This document shows positions 35,009 to 44,666 of a stretch of 64,000 nucleotides of DNA, piece after piece (positions within the stretch are counted from its first letter, which is position 1; the number at the start of each line of letters is the position of its first letter). A program made the translations under genes and the position numbers. The notes under the pieces were generated by a model, which worked only from the letters and a program-made list of their open reading frames with translations, had not been told where the DNA came from and ran no database searches. This DNA comes from Pseudoxanthomonas sp. SL93 (lineage in GTDB: Bacteria > Pseudomonadota > Gammaproteobacteria > Xanthomonadales > Xanthomonadaceae), in NCBI RefSeq assembly GCF_026625825.1, contig NZ_CP113065.1, positions 806,001 through 870,000 on the forward strand, written 5' to 3'.

Positions 35009-35677
35009 ATGCCCGACAATGCTCCCGTGCTCACCATCGACGGCCCTTCCGGGGCCGGGAAAGGGACGGTCAGCCGGATCGCCGCCCAGCGGCTGGGCTG
35101 GCATTACCTGGACTCCGGTGCGCTCTACCGGGCCGTCGGGGTGGCCGCCAGCTGGGCGGACCTGGACGTGTCCGACCCGACGGCGCTGGTCCGCTGCGCC
35201 TTCGACACCCGGGTCGGATTCCGCGAGACGGAGCAAGGGCTGCGGGTGATCGTCGACGACCTGGATGCCACCGACGAGCTGAGGCTTGAAACCACCGGGG
35301 CGCTGGCCTCCGCGATCGCCGCCATCCCCGAGGTCCGGTCCGCCCTGAAGGAGCGCCAGCGGGCATTCCGGCAGCCGCCGGGCCTGGTGGCCGATGGCCG
35401 GGACATGGGGACGGTGATCTTCCCGGACGCCCCCTACAAGGTCTTCCTGACGGCCAGCGCCGACGAGCGGGCCGAAAGGCGCTATAAGCAGTTGAAAGAA
35501 AAAGGGGTTTCGGTCACAATCGACGGTCTGCTACGCGAGATTCTCGCCCGCGACGCCCGTGATGCCCAGCGCACGGTGGCGCCCTTGCGGCCGGCCGAAG
35601 ACGCCGTCCTCATCGACACCACCGGCCTGGACATCGATCAGGTGGTCGGTCGCGTGCTGTCGCTGGTGAAGCCGTAA
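35009..35677 (+). CDS. cmk: Cytidylate kinase
   Basis: 222 residues. The P-loop [10 protein letters not shown] (about 10-19), the NMP-binding DSGALYR and [12 protein letters not shown], and the LID region [17 protein letters not shown] all match Cmk. It phosphorylates CMP and dCMP in nucleotide salvage. ATG 35009 follows CCCAGGA. The gene sits 188 bases upstream of rpsA, an arrangement kept across gammaproteobacteria, and part of rpsA transcription probably reads through from here. Confidence 0.96.
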   Translation: MPDNAPVLTIDGPSGAGKGTVSRIAAQRLGWHYLDSGALYRAVGVAASWADLDVSDPTALVRCAFDTRVGFRETEQGLRVIVDDLDATDELRLETTGALASAIAAIPEVRSALKERQRAFRQPPGLVADGRDMGTVIFPDAPYKVFLTASADERAERRYKQLKEKGVSVTIDGLLREILARDARDAQRTVAPLRPAEDAVLIDTTGLDIDQVVGRVLSLVKP

Positions 35678-35745
35678 CCGGATTCCCCGCTTCCGCACGC
35701 AACGCGGATCCCGTGCTGCAGAGACAGTCCCGTCGCATGGCAATG

Positions 35746-35841
35746 GTGCCGTGTCGGCGGTTTTTTCCACATCCAACACACGGCACTCCCGTGCCGAAAG
35801 GGTGGACAGGGGGAATCGCCTCATCCGGCGACCGCCTGTCC
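35746..35841 (+). promoter_or_regulatory. Structured rpsA leader with competing hairpins
   Basis: Arm GTGCCGTGT (35746-35754) pairs with ACACGGCAC (35778-35786) around a T6-containing loop. The second arm instead fits CGGCAC-TCCC-GTGCCG (35781-35796), so the two hairpins exclude each other. A third stem, GGACAGG (35804-35810)/CCTGTCC (35835-35841), ends 24 bases before the ATG. No Shine-Dalgarno is present. In E. coli the rpsA leader folds into hairpins that allow SD-free initiation and S1 autorepression. Confidence 0.5.
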
Positions 35842-35865
35842 GTGTGTCCAACTGAGTATTCAACA

Positions 35866-37557
35866 ATGACCGAATCATTTGCCGAACTGTTTGAACAGAG
35901 CCAGACCCAGCTGGCCAAGCTGAAGCCGGGCGCGATCGTCACCGGCGTCGTCGTGGAAGTCCGCAACGACGTGGTGGTGATCAACGCTGGCCTCAAGTCC
36001 GAAGGCATCGTGCCGATCGAACAGTTCCGGAACGACGCCGGTGAAATCGACGTGGGCGTGGGCGACGAAGTCAAGGTCGCGCTCGATTCCATCGAGAACG
36101 GCTTCGGCGAAACTGTCCTCTCGCGCGAGAAAGCCAAGCGCGCCATGGTGTGGGACGAGCTGGAAGAAGCCCTGGAGAAGAACGAAACCATCACCGGCCG
36201 CATCAGCGGCAAGGTCAAGGGTGGTTTCACCGTCGACATCAAGGACGTCCGCGCATTCCTGCCGGGCTCGCTGGTCGATGTGCGCCCCGTGCGCGATCCG
36301 GGCTACCTGGAAGGCAAGGAGCTGGAATTCAAGCTCATCAAGCTGGACCGCAAGCGCAACAATGTCGTCGTCTCCCGCCGTGCGGTGGTCGAGAGCGAGC
36401 ATTCGGAAGAGCGCGAGCAGCTGATGGACAAGCTGCAGGAAGGCGTGGTGCTGAAGGGTGTGGTCAAGAACCTCACCGACTACGGCGCGTTCGTCGACTT
36501 GGGTGGCATCGACGGCCTGCTGCACATCACCGACATGGCCTGGAAGCGCGTGCGCCATCCGTCCGAAGTCGTCGAAGTCGGCCAGGAGCTGGATGTCCGC
36601 GTGCTGAAGTACGACCGTGAGCGCAACCGCGTCTCGCTGGGCCTGAAGCAGCTGGGCGAGGATCCGTGGGACAACATCGCCCGCCGTTACCCGGCCAACA
36701 GCCGCGTGTTCGGCAAGGTCTCCAACGTCACCGATTACGGCGCGTTCGTCGAGATCGAGCCGGGCGTCGAAGGCCTGGTGCACGTCTCCGAGATGGACTG
36801 GACTAACAAGAACGTCAATCCGTCCAAGGTCGTGCAGGTCGGTGACGAAGTCGAAGTGATGGTGCTGGACGTGGATGAAGAACGTCGCCGCATCTCGCTG
36901 GGCATGAAGCAGGTCGCCGCCAATCCGTGGGAAACCTTCGCGGCCACCCACAAGAAGAACGACAAGGTGTCCGGCCAGATCAAGTCGATCACCGACTTCG
37001 GCATCTTCATCGGCCTGGACGGCGGCATCGACGGCCTGATCCACCTGTCCGACATCAGCTGGAACACCACTGGCGAAGACATCGTGCGCAACTTCAAGAA
37101 GGGCGACACGCTGGAAGCCGTCGTGCTGGCCGTTGATCCGGAGCGCGAGCGCATCAGCCTGGGCGTGAAGCAGCTGGAGCAGGATCCGTTCGGCCAGTAC
37201 ATGGCGGCGCATCCGAAGGGCACCAAGGTCGAAGGCACGGTCAAGGAAGTGGACGCCAAGGGCGCCACCATCGAACTGGCCGACGGCATCGAGGGCTACG
37301 TGATGGCACGCGACATCGCCAACGAGCGCGTGGACGACGCCAGCCAGCATCTGAAGGTCGGCGACAAGGTCGAAGCCAAGTTCATCGGCATGGACCGCAA
37401 GGGCCGCACGTTGCAGCTGTCGATCAAGGCCAAGGACGAAGCGGAAACCGCCGAAGCACTGGCCGAGTACAACAAGTCCGCGACCGACGCCTCCGCCGGC
37501 ACCACCAGCCTGGGTGCGCTGCTGCGCGCGCAGCTGGATGGCGGCAAGTCCGAGTAA
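35866..37557 (+). CDS. rpsA: 30S ribosomal protein S1
   Basis: 563 residues, close to the E. coli length of 557. Six S1 repeats run in order, the last four marked by [43 protein letters not shown] and [13 protein letters not shown]. The first two bind the ribosome, the rest mRNA. ATG 35866 is preceded by GAGTATTCAACA, with no real Shine-Dalgarno, as for E. coli rpsA, where leader structure substitutes. Upstream in-frame codons exist but lack family similarity. ihfB follows after 99 bases. Confidence 0.98.
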   Translation: MTESFAELFEQSQTQLAKLKPGAIVTGVVVEVRNDVVVINAGLKSEGIVPIEQFRNDAGEIDVGVGDEVKVALDSIENGFGETVLSREKAKRAMVWDELEEALEKNETITGRISGKVKGGFTVDIKDVRAFLPGSLVDVRPVRDPGYLEGKELEFKLIKLDRKRNNVVVSRRAVVESEHSEEREQLMDKLQEGVVLKGVVKNLTDYGAFVDLGGIDGLLHITDMAWKRVRHPSEVVEVGQELDVRVLKYDRERNRVSLGLKQLGEDPWDNIARRYPANSRVFGKVSNVTDYGAFVEIEPGVEGLVHVSEMDWTNKNVNPSKVVQVGDEVEVMVLDVDEERRRISLGMKQVAANPWETFAATHKKNDKVSGQIKSITDFGIFIGLDGGIDGLIHLSDISWNTTGEDIVRNFKKGDTLEAVVLAVDPERERISLGVKQLEQDPFGQYMAAHPKGTKVEGTVKEVDAKGATIELADGIEGYVMARDIANERVDDASQHLKVGDKVEAKFIGMDRKGRTLQLSIKAKDEAETAEALAEYNKSATDASAGTTSLGALLRAQLDGGKSE

Positions 37558-37600
37558 GCGGCATCCCGCCGTCGCAATATCCCTAGCAGTACCGTTCCCC

Positions 37601-37626
37601 GCCGGCCCGGAGCAATCCGGGCCGGC
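37601..37626 (+). terminator. Hairpin between rpsA and ihfB
   Basis: GCCGGCCCGGA (37601-37611), loop GCAA, TCCGGGCCGGC (37616-37626): an 11-bp perfect stem. There is no T run, so it more likely protects the rpsA 3' end or tempers read-through into ihfB than stops transcription outright. Confidence 0.45.
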
Positions 37627-37656
37627 GCGGATACATCCGCCCGAACCTTGCATGCG

Positions 37657-37962
37657 ATGACCAAATCCGAACTCATCGAGATCCTGAGCCGCCGCCAGCC
37701 GCACCTCAAAGCCGAGGATGTGGACCTGGCCGTGAAAGCGCTGCTGGAGATGATGGGGGGCGCGCTGTCCCAGGGCGAACGCATCGAGATACGTGGTTTT
37801 GGCAGTTTTTCGCTGCATTACCGCCCGCCCAGGCTGGGCCGCAATCCCAAGACGGGTGAATCCGTCGCGCTGCCGGCCAAGCACGTACCGCATTTCAAGC
37901 CCGGCAAGGAGCTGCGCGAACGCGTCAGCGACGTCACGCCGATCGAAGAAGCGGGCGACTGA
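37657..37962 (+). CDS. ihfB: Integration host factor beta subunit
   Basis: 101 residues. The HU/IHF fold is complete, with the beta-arm [23 protein letters not shown] and Pro in NPKTG that wedges into [19 protein letters not shown] at the start is the IhfB signature, against LTKADMAE in IhfA. It bends DNA at WATCAANNNNTTR sites as a heterodimer. ATG 37657 is used; TTG 37648 is also in frame. Located between rpsA and lapA, as in E. coli. Confidence 0.97.
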   Translation: MTKSELIEILSRRQPHLKAEDVDLAVKALLEMMGGALSQGERIEIRGFGSFSLHYRPPRLGRNPKTGESVALPAKHVPHFKPGKELRERVSDVTPIEEAGD

Positions 37963-38041
37963 TCGAAGGGCGTTGGCCGGATGCTGTCTGGATCCGCGCC
38001 GTCTCCGTTAAGCTAGGCGCCTACCCGCAGGGAGCCGCCTG

Positions 38042-38329
38042 ATGAATATGTTCCGCCTGGTCATTGCACTGGTATTCCTTGCCGTCGGCCTGCTGGTCGG
38101 CGTGCTGAATACCCAGCCGATCACGCTGGATTTCCTGTTCGCCGAATTCCCCACCTCGTCCGGTGCCGCGATCATCGTGTCGCTGCTGGCGGGCGTGCTG
38201 ATCGGCGGCCTGATCGTGGTGGCCACGCTGGTCCTGCCGATGTACGCCAAGCTGCGGAAGGCCAACAAGGCGCAAGCCGCCGTTCCCCCTGTTTCCTCCC
38301 CGCCCGCGTCGCCGGGCAACGGGATCTGA
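38042..38329 (+). CDS. lapA: LapA-family inner-membrane protein
   Basis: 95 residues with two membrane helices (about 4-22 and 41-67), short of a cytoplasmic coiled tail (AKLRKANKAQA). This is the DUF1049/LapA (YciS) plan. LapA pairs with LapB in controlling LPS synthesis through FtsH and LpxC. AGGGAG precedes ATG 38042. lapB begins 3 bases after the stop. Confidence 0.92.
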   Translation: MNMFRLVIALVFLAVGLLVGVLNTQPITLDFLFAEFPTSSGAAIIVSLLAGVLIGGLIVVATLVLPMYAKLRKANKAQAAVPPVSSPPASPGNGI

Positions 38330-38332
38330 CGC

Positions 38333-39511
38333 ATGGATTTCCTGACCGAGTGGTTCTGGTTCTTCCTGTTCCTGCCCCTGGCCGCACTCAGCGGCTGGGT
38401 GATCGGCCGTCGCGGCGGGCAGCGCCATGGCGACACTCAGGTGAGCCGCCTGTCCAGCACGTACTTCCGTGGCCTCAACTACCTGTTGAACGAGCAGCCG
38501 GACAAGGCCATCGAGCTTTTCCTGCATATCGCAGAACTGGACAAGGAAACGTTCGAAACCCAGGTCGCCCTTGGCCACCTGTTCCGCCGGCGCGGTGAAG
38601 TGGATCGCGCCATCCGCCTGCATCAGGGGCTCGTGCAGCGCACGGACCTGAGCGATGCACAGAAAGTCCAGGCCTTGCTTGCACTGGGCGAGGATTACAT
38701 GCGCTCCGGCCTGCTTGACCGCGCCGAGACTGTCTTCAGTGATCTGGCCCGGATCGATCAGCGCGCACCGCAGGCGCTGAAACACCTGATCGGCATCTAC
38801 CAGTCCGAGCGCGACTGGGAAAAAGCCATCGAAAACGCGATGCGCTACGAGGAAGTCACCGGCGAAGCCATGGGCAAGCTGGTGGCCCAGTTCGAATGCG
38901 AGCTGGCCGAGCGCCACCGCACCGCCAACAATACCGAAGCCGCGCTCGCGGCCGTGGCCCGCGCCTACCAGGCCGATGCCGGCAGCGTGCGCGCCGGCAT
39001 CATCGAAGGACGCATCGAAACGGATGCGGGCCGCCACGAATCGGCCATCCGGGCTTTCGAGCGCGCCGCCCGGCATGACCCGGACTACCTGCCGGAAGTG
39101 CTTCCCAGCCTGCTGGCCAACTACGAGCAGGGCGGTGATCTGTCGGGCGCCCGGGCGTTCCTGTCCGAGATGTGCGAGCACTACCGCGGCATCGCGCCGG
39201 TGCTGGCGCTGACGAAGCTGGTCGAAAGCCAGGACGGCGTCGCGGCGGCGCGAGCCTATCTGGCCCGCCAGTTGAAGGATCGTCCGTCCGTGCGCGGTGA
39301 AGCGGCCCTGATCGACCTGACGCTGGCGGAGGGCGCCGATCCCTCGGCCACGTTGCACGACCTGAAGCACATCACCGACCAGTTGCTGGTCCGCAATCCC
39401 AGCTACCGCTGCACCCGTTGCGGATTCGGGGCGCGCACCCACCACTGGCAGTGTCCCAGCTGCAAGGAGTGGGGCACCGTCAAGCCGCTGCTCAATTACG
39501 CGGTGGTGTAG
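38333..39511 (+). CDS. lapB: LPS assembly protein LapB
   Basis: 392 residues. An N-terminal membrane anchor (WFWFFLFLPLAALSGWVIG), about nine TPR units (first at RGLNYLLNEQPDKAIELFLHI), and a C-terminal rubredoxin-like metal domain YRCTRCGF...HWQCPSCKEWGT with two CxxC pairs. It presents LpxC to the FtsH protease and couples LPS synthesis to transport. It lies in the conserved rpsA-ihfB-lapA-lapB block. Its stop TAG overlaps the GTG start of the next gene. Confidence 0.96.
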   Translation: MDFLTEWFWFFLFLPLAALSGWVIGRRGGQRHGDTQVSRLSSTYFRGLNYLLNEQPDKAIELFLHIAELDKETFETQVALGHLFRRRGEVDRAIRLHQGLVQRTDLSDAQKVQALLALGEDYMRSGLLDRAETVFSDLARIDQRAPQALKHLIGIYQSERDWEKAIENAMRYEEVTGEAMGKLVAQFECELAERHRTANNTEAALAAVARAYQADAGSVRAGIIEGRIETDAGRHESAIRAFERAARHDPDYLPEVLPSLLANYEQGGDLSGARAFLSEMCEHYRGIAPVLALTKLVESQDGVAAARAYLARQLKDRPSVRGEAALIDLTLAEGADPSATLHDLKHITDQLLVRNPSYRCTRCGFGARTHHWQCPSCKEWGTVKPLLNYAVV

Positions 39512-40476
39512 TGCCTTCCTGGACGTCCTGGCTGCTGCTCCATTTCATCGCAGCCGTCGCCGGCACCTGGCTGGCTCGCCACTACGCGCTTCGGGGCAAT
39601 CTGCTCGATCAGCCGGGTGAGCGACGCAGCCATACCGTAGCGACCCCTCGCGGGGGCGGGATCGCCATCGTGCTGGCCGTAGTCGCGGGCGGGTTGTGGC
39701 TGGTGTTCCGTGGCTCGCACGGACTACTCCTTCCCGCGTTTCTTGCCGGGTTGCTGCTGGTGGCCGGCATCGGCTGGTGGGATGACCATCGCCCTCTGTC
39801 CCCGTGGTCCCGCCTGGTGGTGCAGGCCCTTGCAGCGGGCCTGTTGGCCTGGGGCGTCTGGCACGACAGCGGGGATTGGGCCGGTGTGCTCATCGCATTC
39901 GGTGCCGCCGTGGTGCTGGTGAATGTCTGGAATTTCATGGACGGCATCAATGGCCTGGCGACCAGCCAGGCCGTGATAGCCTCCACGGCCTTTGCTTTTG
40001 CCCTGCCGGGGGCCTGGGGACTGATGGGGGCGGGCCTGCTCGCCGCCTGCCTGGGGTTCCTGCCGTTCAACTTCCCGCGTGCCCGGATTTTCCTGGGGGA
40101 TGTGGGAAGCGGGGCACTGGGCTACGTGCTGGCTGCGTTGCTGGCGGCGGGCTGGGCTGACTCGACCGTACCTTGGCCGCTGCTGTGCCTGCCGCTCTGT
40201 GCCTTTCTTGTCGACGCGGGCTTCACATTGCTGGGGCGCATGCTGAAAGGCGAACGCTGGTGGACCCCCCATGTGACCCATCTCTACCAGGCTGCGGCCC
40301 GCCGATACGGGCACGTGGTCACAACCGTGATTTACGGAGCGTTTGGCGGTGTTACTTTACTGTTAACCTATCTGCTGTCGCAGGAACCCGTCCCGACAAC
40401 GCTCGTCGTGACGTCAGGCGTGTATCTGGCGGCACTGCTGTTATGGGTCAGGTTGCGCAGGGGAGTTGGTGGCTAG
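39511..40476 (+). CDS. WecA/WbpL-type polyprenyl-phosphate sugar-1-phosphate transferase
   Basis: 321 residues from GTG 39511 (TAGTG overlap with lapB). It has about ten membrane helices. The MraY/WecA family residues are visible: WWDDH near helix 3, the catalytic NVWNFMDGINGLA, RIFLGDVGSGALGY, and a late HVTHLYQ. These enzymes place GlcNAc-, FucNAc- or QuiNAc-1-P on undecaprenyl phosphate to begin O-antigen or other glycan synthesis. The following WbpM-like dehydratase makes the UDP-linked precursors, as in the Pseudomonas wbpL-wbpM pair. Confidence 0.92.
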   Translation: MPSWTSWLLLHFIAAVAGTWLARHYALRGNLLDQPGERRSHTVATPRGGGIAIVLAVVAGGLWLVFRGSHGLLLPAFLAGLLLVAGIGWWDDHRPLSPWSRLVVQALAAGLLAWGVWHDSGDWAGVLIAFGAAVVLVNVWNFMDGINGLATSQAVIASTAFAFALPGAWGLMGAGLLAACLGFLPFNFPRARIFLGDVGSGALGYVLAALLAAGWADSTVPWPLLCLPLCAFLVDAGFTLLGRMLKGERWWTPHVTHLYQAAARRYGHVVTTVIYGAFGGVTLLLTYLLSQEPVPTTLVVTSGVYLAALLLWVRLRRGVGG

Positions 40477-40495
40477 TTCTAGGGAGAAGGACCGG

Positions 40496-42409
40496 ATGAA
40501 TTCCTGGCGGGACCGAATGAGCGGCATGATGCCGCGGTTCCTCGTAGCTGCCCACGACCTGACCATGGTCTGGTTGTGCTGGCAGGTGTTGCACCGTCTG
40601 CGCTATGCGATGGTGGCACAGCCGCCCGAATTCCCCCTGTGGTCCAACGAAATCCTCATCGTCCTGCTCGGACAGGGGCTGGTGTTCTGGTGGATGGGCC
40701 TTTATCGCGGGTTGTGGCGATTTGCGAGCCTGCCGGACCTGTGGAACATCGTGAAGGCCTGCGCGCTGGGTTTCCTTGCCGTGGTGGTGGGGCTCTTCTT
40801 CTATAACCGTTTCGGCTCCACGCCGCGGGCCGTGCTGGGCTTCTACCCGTTCGCGCTGGTCGGTTTCCTCGGTCTGCCCCGGCTGGTCTACCGCGCCTGG
40901 AAGGACAGCCAGGCACAGCGGACCAACGAGACCGCTTCCCGCGTGGTGATCCTGGGGGCCGGCCGGGCCGGCGAGGCCCTGGTACGGGAGCTGCGCCGTA
41001 CCGGTGTCTATCACCCGGTGGCGTTCCTGGACGATGCCGTGCGACTGCAGGGTTCCAAGCTGCAGGGGATTCCCGTGCTGGGCGGGCTGGAGAATGCCGC
41101 CGCCGTGGCACGCGAGACGGCCGCCCGCATGCTCGTCATTGCGATGCCGTCGCTGGATGCGCCTGCGATGCAGCGCGTGGTGGCCATCTGCGAAAGCACC
41201 GGTCTTCCGTTCCGGATGGTGCCGCGCCTGGTCAATGTGCTCGAAGGCCAGGCGATGCCGGGCGACCTGAAAGAAGTCGCCATCGAGGATCTGCTGGGCC
41301 GCAAGTCGGTCACGCCGGACTGGAAACTGATCCGCGGCTGGCTGGGCGGTCGCACGGTCATGGTGACCGGTGCCGGTGGCTCGATCGGTTCCGAACTGTG
41401 CCGCCAGTGCGCGCGGCATGGTGCCCAGCGCATCGCATTGCTGGAGATCGACGAACTGGCGCTGATCACCATCCAGGGCGATCTGCAGCGCGCGTTCCCC
41501 GATCTCGAAGTGTTGCCGGTTCTGGGCAATTGTGGCGATCCAGCCGTGATCGACTATGCCCTGCGCATGGCCGAACCCGACGCGGTCTTCCACGCGGCGG
41601 CGTACAAGCAGGTGCCGTTGCTGGAGCAGCATCTGCGTGAAGCGGTCGGCAACAACGTGCTGGCCACCGAGACGGTGGCGCGCGCCTGTCGCGATGCTGG
41701 TGTTTCGACGTTCGTCCTCATCTCGACCGACAAGGCCGTGGACCCCGCCAATGTGCTGGGCGCGACCAAGCGGCTGGCAGAGATGGCCTGCCAGGCGCTG
41801 GATGACAACCGTTCCACGACGCGCTACGTGACCGTCCGTTTCGGCAACGTGCTGGACTCCGCGGGCAGCGTCGTGCCGTTGTTCCGCGAACAGATCCGCA
41901 AGGGTGGCCCTGTCACCGTCACCGATCCCGACGTGACGCGTTACTTCATGACCATTCCCGAAGCCTGCCAGCTGATTCTGCAGGCGGCCTCGGGGGCAGC
42001 GCATGCCTCGATCTACACGTTGGACATGGGCGAGCCCGTGCCGATCCGGCTGCTGGCAGAACAGATGATCCGTCTCGCCGGCAAGCAGCCGGGCCGGGAC
42101 ATCGCCATCGTGTATACGGGCCTGCGCCCCGGCGAGAAACTCCACGAGACGCTGTTCCACGAGGAAGAGCGTTATCGGCCGACGTCCCATTCGAAGATCA
42201 TGCAGGCGGTCGCGCGCGAGGTGTCGTCGGATTTCATCGACATGGCCCTGCAACGCCTGAAAGCGGCGCATGCGCGCTACGACACCGCGGAACTGCAGGA
42301 ACTGCTGCGCGTCGCGGTGCCCGAGTTCACGCCCCGCCCGAACGAAGCAGAGGCGGCATCGGCTACCATCGTCGCCTTCCCCGGTCGCGAAGCACGCAGG
42401 ATCCGATGA
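40496..42409 (+). CDS. WbpM/CapD-type nucleotide-sugar 4,6-dehydratase
   Basis: 637 residues. Four N-terminal membrane helices, a first Rossmann domain (VVILGAGRAGEALVREL, about 150-165), then the catalytic short-chain dehydrogenase domain (VMVTGAGGSIGSE, about 288-300; HAAAYKQVPL; ISTDKAVDP; RPGEKLHE). It converts UDP-GlcNAc to the 4-keto-6-deoxy sugar needed for QuiNAc, FucNAc or bacillosamine. In WbpM the catalytic triad is Ser-Met-Lys (VMGASK); here it reads VLGATK, with Leu in the Met/Tyr place. GGAGAAGG precedes ATG 40496. Coupled to galU by ATGA. Confidence 0.93.
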   Translation: MNSWRDRMSGMMPRFLVAAHDLTMVWLCWQVLHRLRYAMVAQPPEFPLWSNEILIVLLGQGLVFWWMGLYRGLWRFASLPDLWNIVKACALGFLAVVVGLFFYNRFGSTPRAVLGFYPFALVGFLGLPRLVYRAWKDSQAQRTNETASRVVILGAGRAGEALVRELRRTGVYHPVAFLDDAVRLQGSKLQGIPVLGGLENAAAVARETAARMLVIAMPSLDAPAMQRVVAICESTGLPFRMVPRLVNVLEGQAMPGDLKEVAIEDLLGRKSVTPDWKLIRGWLGGRTVMVTGAGGSIGSELCRQCARHGAQRIALLEIDELALITIQGDLQRAFPDLEVLPVLGNCGDPAVIDYALRMAEPDAVFHAAAYKQVPLLEQHLREAVGNNVLATETVARACRDAGVSTFVLISTDKAVDPANVLGATKRLAEMACQALDDNRSTTRYVTVRFGNVLDSAGSVVPLFREQIRKGGPVTVTDPDVTRYFMTIPEACQLILQAASGAAHASIYTLDMGEPVPIRLLAEQMIRLAGKQPGRDIAIVYTGLRPGEKLHETLFHEEERYRPTSHSKIMQAVAREVSSDFIDMALQRLKAAHARYDTAELQELLRVAVPEFTPRPNEAEAASATIVAFPGREARRIR

Positions 42410-43305
42410 CACAGCGCATCCGAAAGGCCGTCTTCCCCGTGGCGGGTCTGGGTACCCGCTTCCTGCCCGCGACCAAGACCGTGCCCAAGGAGATGCTGCC
42501 GATCATCGATCGGCCGCTGATTCAGTACGCGGTCGACGAGGCGGTGGAGGCCGGCTGCGACACCCTGATCTTCGTCACCAACCGCTACAAGCATGCGGTT
42601 GCCGACTACTTCGACAAGGCCTACGAGCTCGAGCAGAAGCTTGAGCGGGCCGGCAAGCATGAGCAGCTCGAGCTGGTGCGCAATGTACTGCCGAGCCATG
42701 TGCGCGCTGTCTTCGTGACCCAGGCCGAGGCCCTTGGCCTGGGCCATGCCGTCCTCTGCGCGAAGCCGATCGTGGGAGACGAACCGTTCGCGGTCCTGCT
42801 GCCCGACGACCTGATCTGGAACCGCGGACCCGGTGCACTGAAGCAGATGGCCGACGCCGCCGAAACGACCGGCGCCAGCATCATCGCGGTGCAGGATGTG
42901 CCGCAAGACCAGACGGGCAGCTATGGCATCGTGGCCACCGACGCCTTCACCGGCAGGGAAGGGCGCATCCGCGCCATCGTGGAGAAACCGAAGCCCGAGG
43001 TTGCGCCCAGCAACCTGGCCGTCGTCGGCCGCTATGTGCTTGACTCGCGCATCTTCGCCCTGCTCGAGAACACCGTACCCGGCGCCGGCGGCGAGATCCA
43101 GCTGACGGATGCCATCGCGGCACTCCTGTCGGAAAAGCCCGTGCATGCGTATCGCTTCAAGGGCACGCGCTTCGACTGCGGTACCCACATCGGTCTCATC
43201 GAGGCGACCATCCGCTACGCACTCGACCACGAGAAGCTCAGCGACGCCGCCCGCATCATGATGCAGGACGCATTGAACGAACTGGGCGTGCAGGAACTCG
43301 AGTAA
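42406..43305 (+). CDS. galU: UTP-glucose-1-phosphate uridylyltransferase
   Basis: 299 residues. The nucleotidyl-transferase start KAVFPVAGLGTRFLPATKTVPKEML, the FAVLLPDDLI metal site, VEKPKPEVAPSNLAVVGRYVL, and the C-terminal GTRFDCGTHIGLIEA mark GalU. It makes UDP-glucose for LPS core, exopolysaccharide and trehalose. Start overlaps the dehydratase stop, so the two are translationally coupled and the sugar-nucleotide supply is one operon. Confidence 0.97.
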   Translation: MTQRIRKAVFPVAGLGTRFLPATKTVPKEMLPIIDRPLIQYAVDEAVEAGCDTLIFVTNRYKHAVADYFDKAYELEQKLERAGKHEQLELVRNVLPSHVRAVFVTQAEALGLGHAVLCAKPIVGDEPFAVLLPDDLIWNRGPGALKQMADAAETTGASIIAVQDVPQDQTGSYGIVATDAFTGREGRIRAIVEKPKPEVAPSNLAVVGRYVLDSRIFALLENTVPGAGGEIQLTDAIAALLSEKPVHAYRFKGTRFDCGTHIGLIEATIRYALDHEKLSDAARIMMQDALNELGVQELE

Positions 43306-43353
43306 GTTCCGCACCGCCGAACGCCTGATCCGAACAGTCCGCCTGGCCACCCG

Positions 43354-44661
43354 ATGGATGCCATGTCCGCAACCGACACATCCGGGGCCGGCTACTATCT
43401 CGATACGGCGGGCGAGACTCCACCCTCGCCTGTCCTGCAGGGGAGCATGGACGCGTCGGTCTGCATCATCGGCGGCGGGTTCGCCGGGCTCAATACCGCG
43501 CTCGGACTCGCGGAACGGGGCATCCCGCATGTCGTCCTGCTTGAGGCGGAAGCGACGGGGCATGGCGCTTCCGGCCGCAACGGCGGCTTCGTTTTCGGGG
43601 GCTTCTCACGGGGTGAGGACGCGCTGCTGCGGGAACTGGGCGCCCAGCGTGCCAGGGCGCTCTATGAAGGCACGACGGATGCTGTCGAACTGATCCGCGA
43701 GCGCATCAGGCGCCATGCCATCGCCTGCGACGACACGCACGCCGGCATCATCTGGGCCAACTGGTTCAAGGATCCTGAGGTATTGCGGTGCCGGCAGCGC
43801 CTGCTGGCGGACCATTACGCTCAGGACTGGCGCTGGATGCCCCGGGAAATGCTGCGGAGCCAGATCCGGACGCATCGTTACCACGACGGCCTGTTTGAAC
43901 CGGGCGCCTTCCATTTTCATCCACTGAAGTACGCGCGCGGGATTGCGCGCGTGGCACAGGAGCAGGGGGTTTCGCTGTTCGCGCGCTCGCCGGCGACATC
44001 GCTGGCGCGGGACGGTGCGGGTTGGCGCGTGGCCACGCCGCAGGGGCAGGTGAGGGCACGTCATGTCGTCCTGGCCTGTGGCGGCTATCTTGCCGGCCTG
44101 CATCGTCGCGTGGATGCGGGCGTGCTGCCCATCGCTACCTACGTGATGGTGACCGAACCCCTGCATGCACGCATGCAGGACGCGCTCACAACGCAGGCCG
44201 CGGTCTACGACACGCGGTTCGCCTTCGACTATTACCGTCCGCTACCCGACACAAGATTGCTGTGGGGCGGGCGCATCTCCGTGCGCGACCGGTCCGCCGG
44301 AGCGGTCCGCAGGCTGCTTTATCGGGACATGTTGAAGGTGTTTCCCCAGCTCGAAGGCGTCCACATCGACCATGCGTGGTCGGGGTTGATGAGTTACGCC
44401 CGCCACCAGATGCCGCAGGTGGGGCGCGTTGAGGACGGGCTGTGGCTTGCGCAGGCGTTCGGGGGGCATGGCGTGGCCCCGACCACGCTGGCCGGTGAGG
44501 TCATCGCCAGTGCCATCGCCCATGAGGATCCGCGCTGGCGCGAGTTCGCGGACTATGGTCTCGTTTCCGCTCTGAAGCCGGCGGGTTTCGTTGGCGCGCA
44601 GCTCGGCTACTGGTGGGCCGAGTTCAAGGATGCATGGAAAGACAGGATGGAACGCAGGTGA
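43354..44661 (+). CDS. FAD-dependent amine oxidoreductase (DAO family)
   Basis: 435 residues. The FAD-binding motif is at about 36-66 (VCIIGGGFAGLNTALGLAERG ends the Gly box), with HGASGRNGGFVFGG next, the site of covalent or tight FAD binding in the PuuB/PuuB-like group. The C-terminal AWSGLMSYARHQMPQVG and FGGHGVAPTTLAG are conserved in gamma-glutamylputrescine oxidase and related D-amino-acid oxidase-fold enzymes. A polyamine substrate would fit the aguAB genes elsewhere in the window, but that is inference. Start is 43354 or ATG 43363. Confidence 0.87.
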   Translation: MDAMSATDTSGAGYYLDTAGETPPSPVLQGSMDASVCIIGGGFAGLNTALGLAERGIPHVVLLEAEATGHGASGRNGGFVFGGFSRGEDALLRELGAQRARALYEGTTDAVELIRERIRRHAIACDDTHAGIIWANWFKDPEVLRCRQRLLADHYAQDWRWMPREMLRSQIRTHRYHDGLFEPGAFHFHPLKYARGIARVAQEQGVSLFARSPATSLARDGAGWRVATPQGQVRARHVVLACGGYLAGLHRRVDAGVLPIATYVMVTEPLHARMQDALTTQAAVYDTRFAFDYYRPLPDTRLLWGGRISVRDRSAGAVRRLLYRDMLKVFPQLEGVHIDHAWSGLMSYARHQMPQVGRVEDGLWLAQAFGGHGVAPTTLAGEVIASAIAHEDPRWREFADYGLVSALKPAGFVGAQLGYWWAEFKDAWKDRMERR

Positions 44662-44666
44662 CCGAC

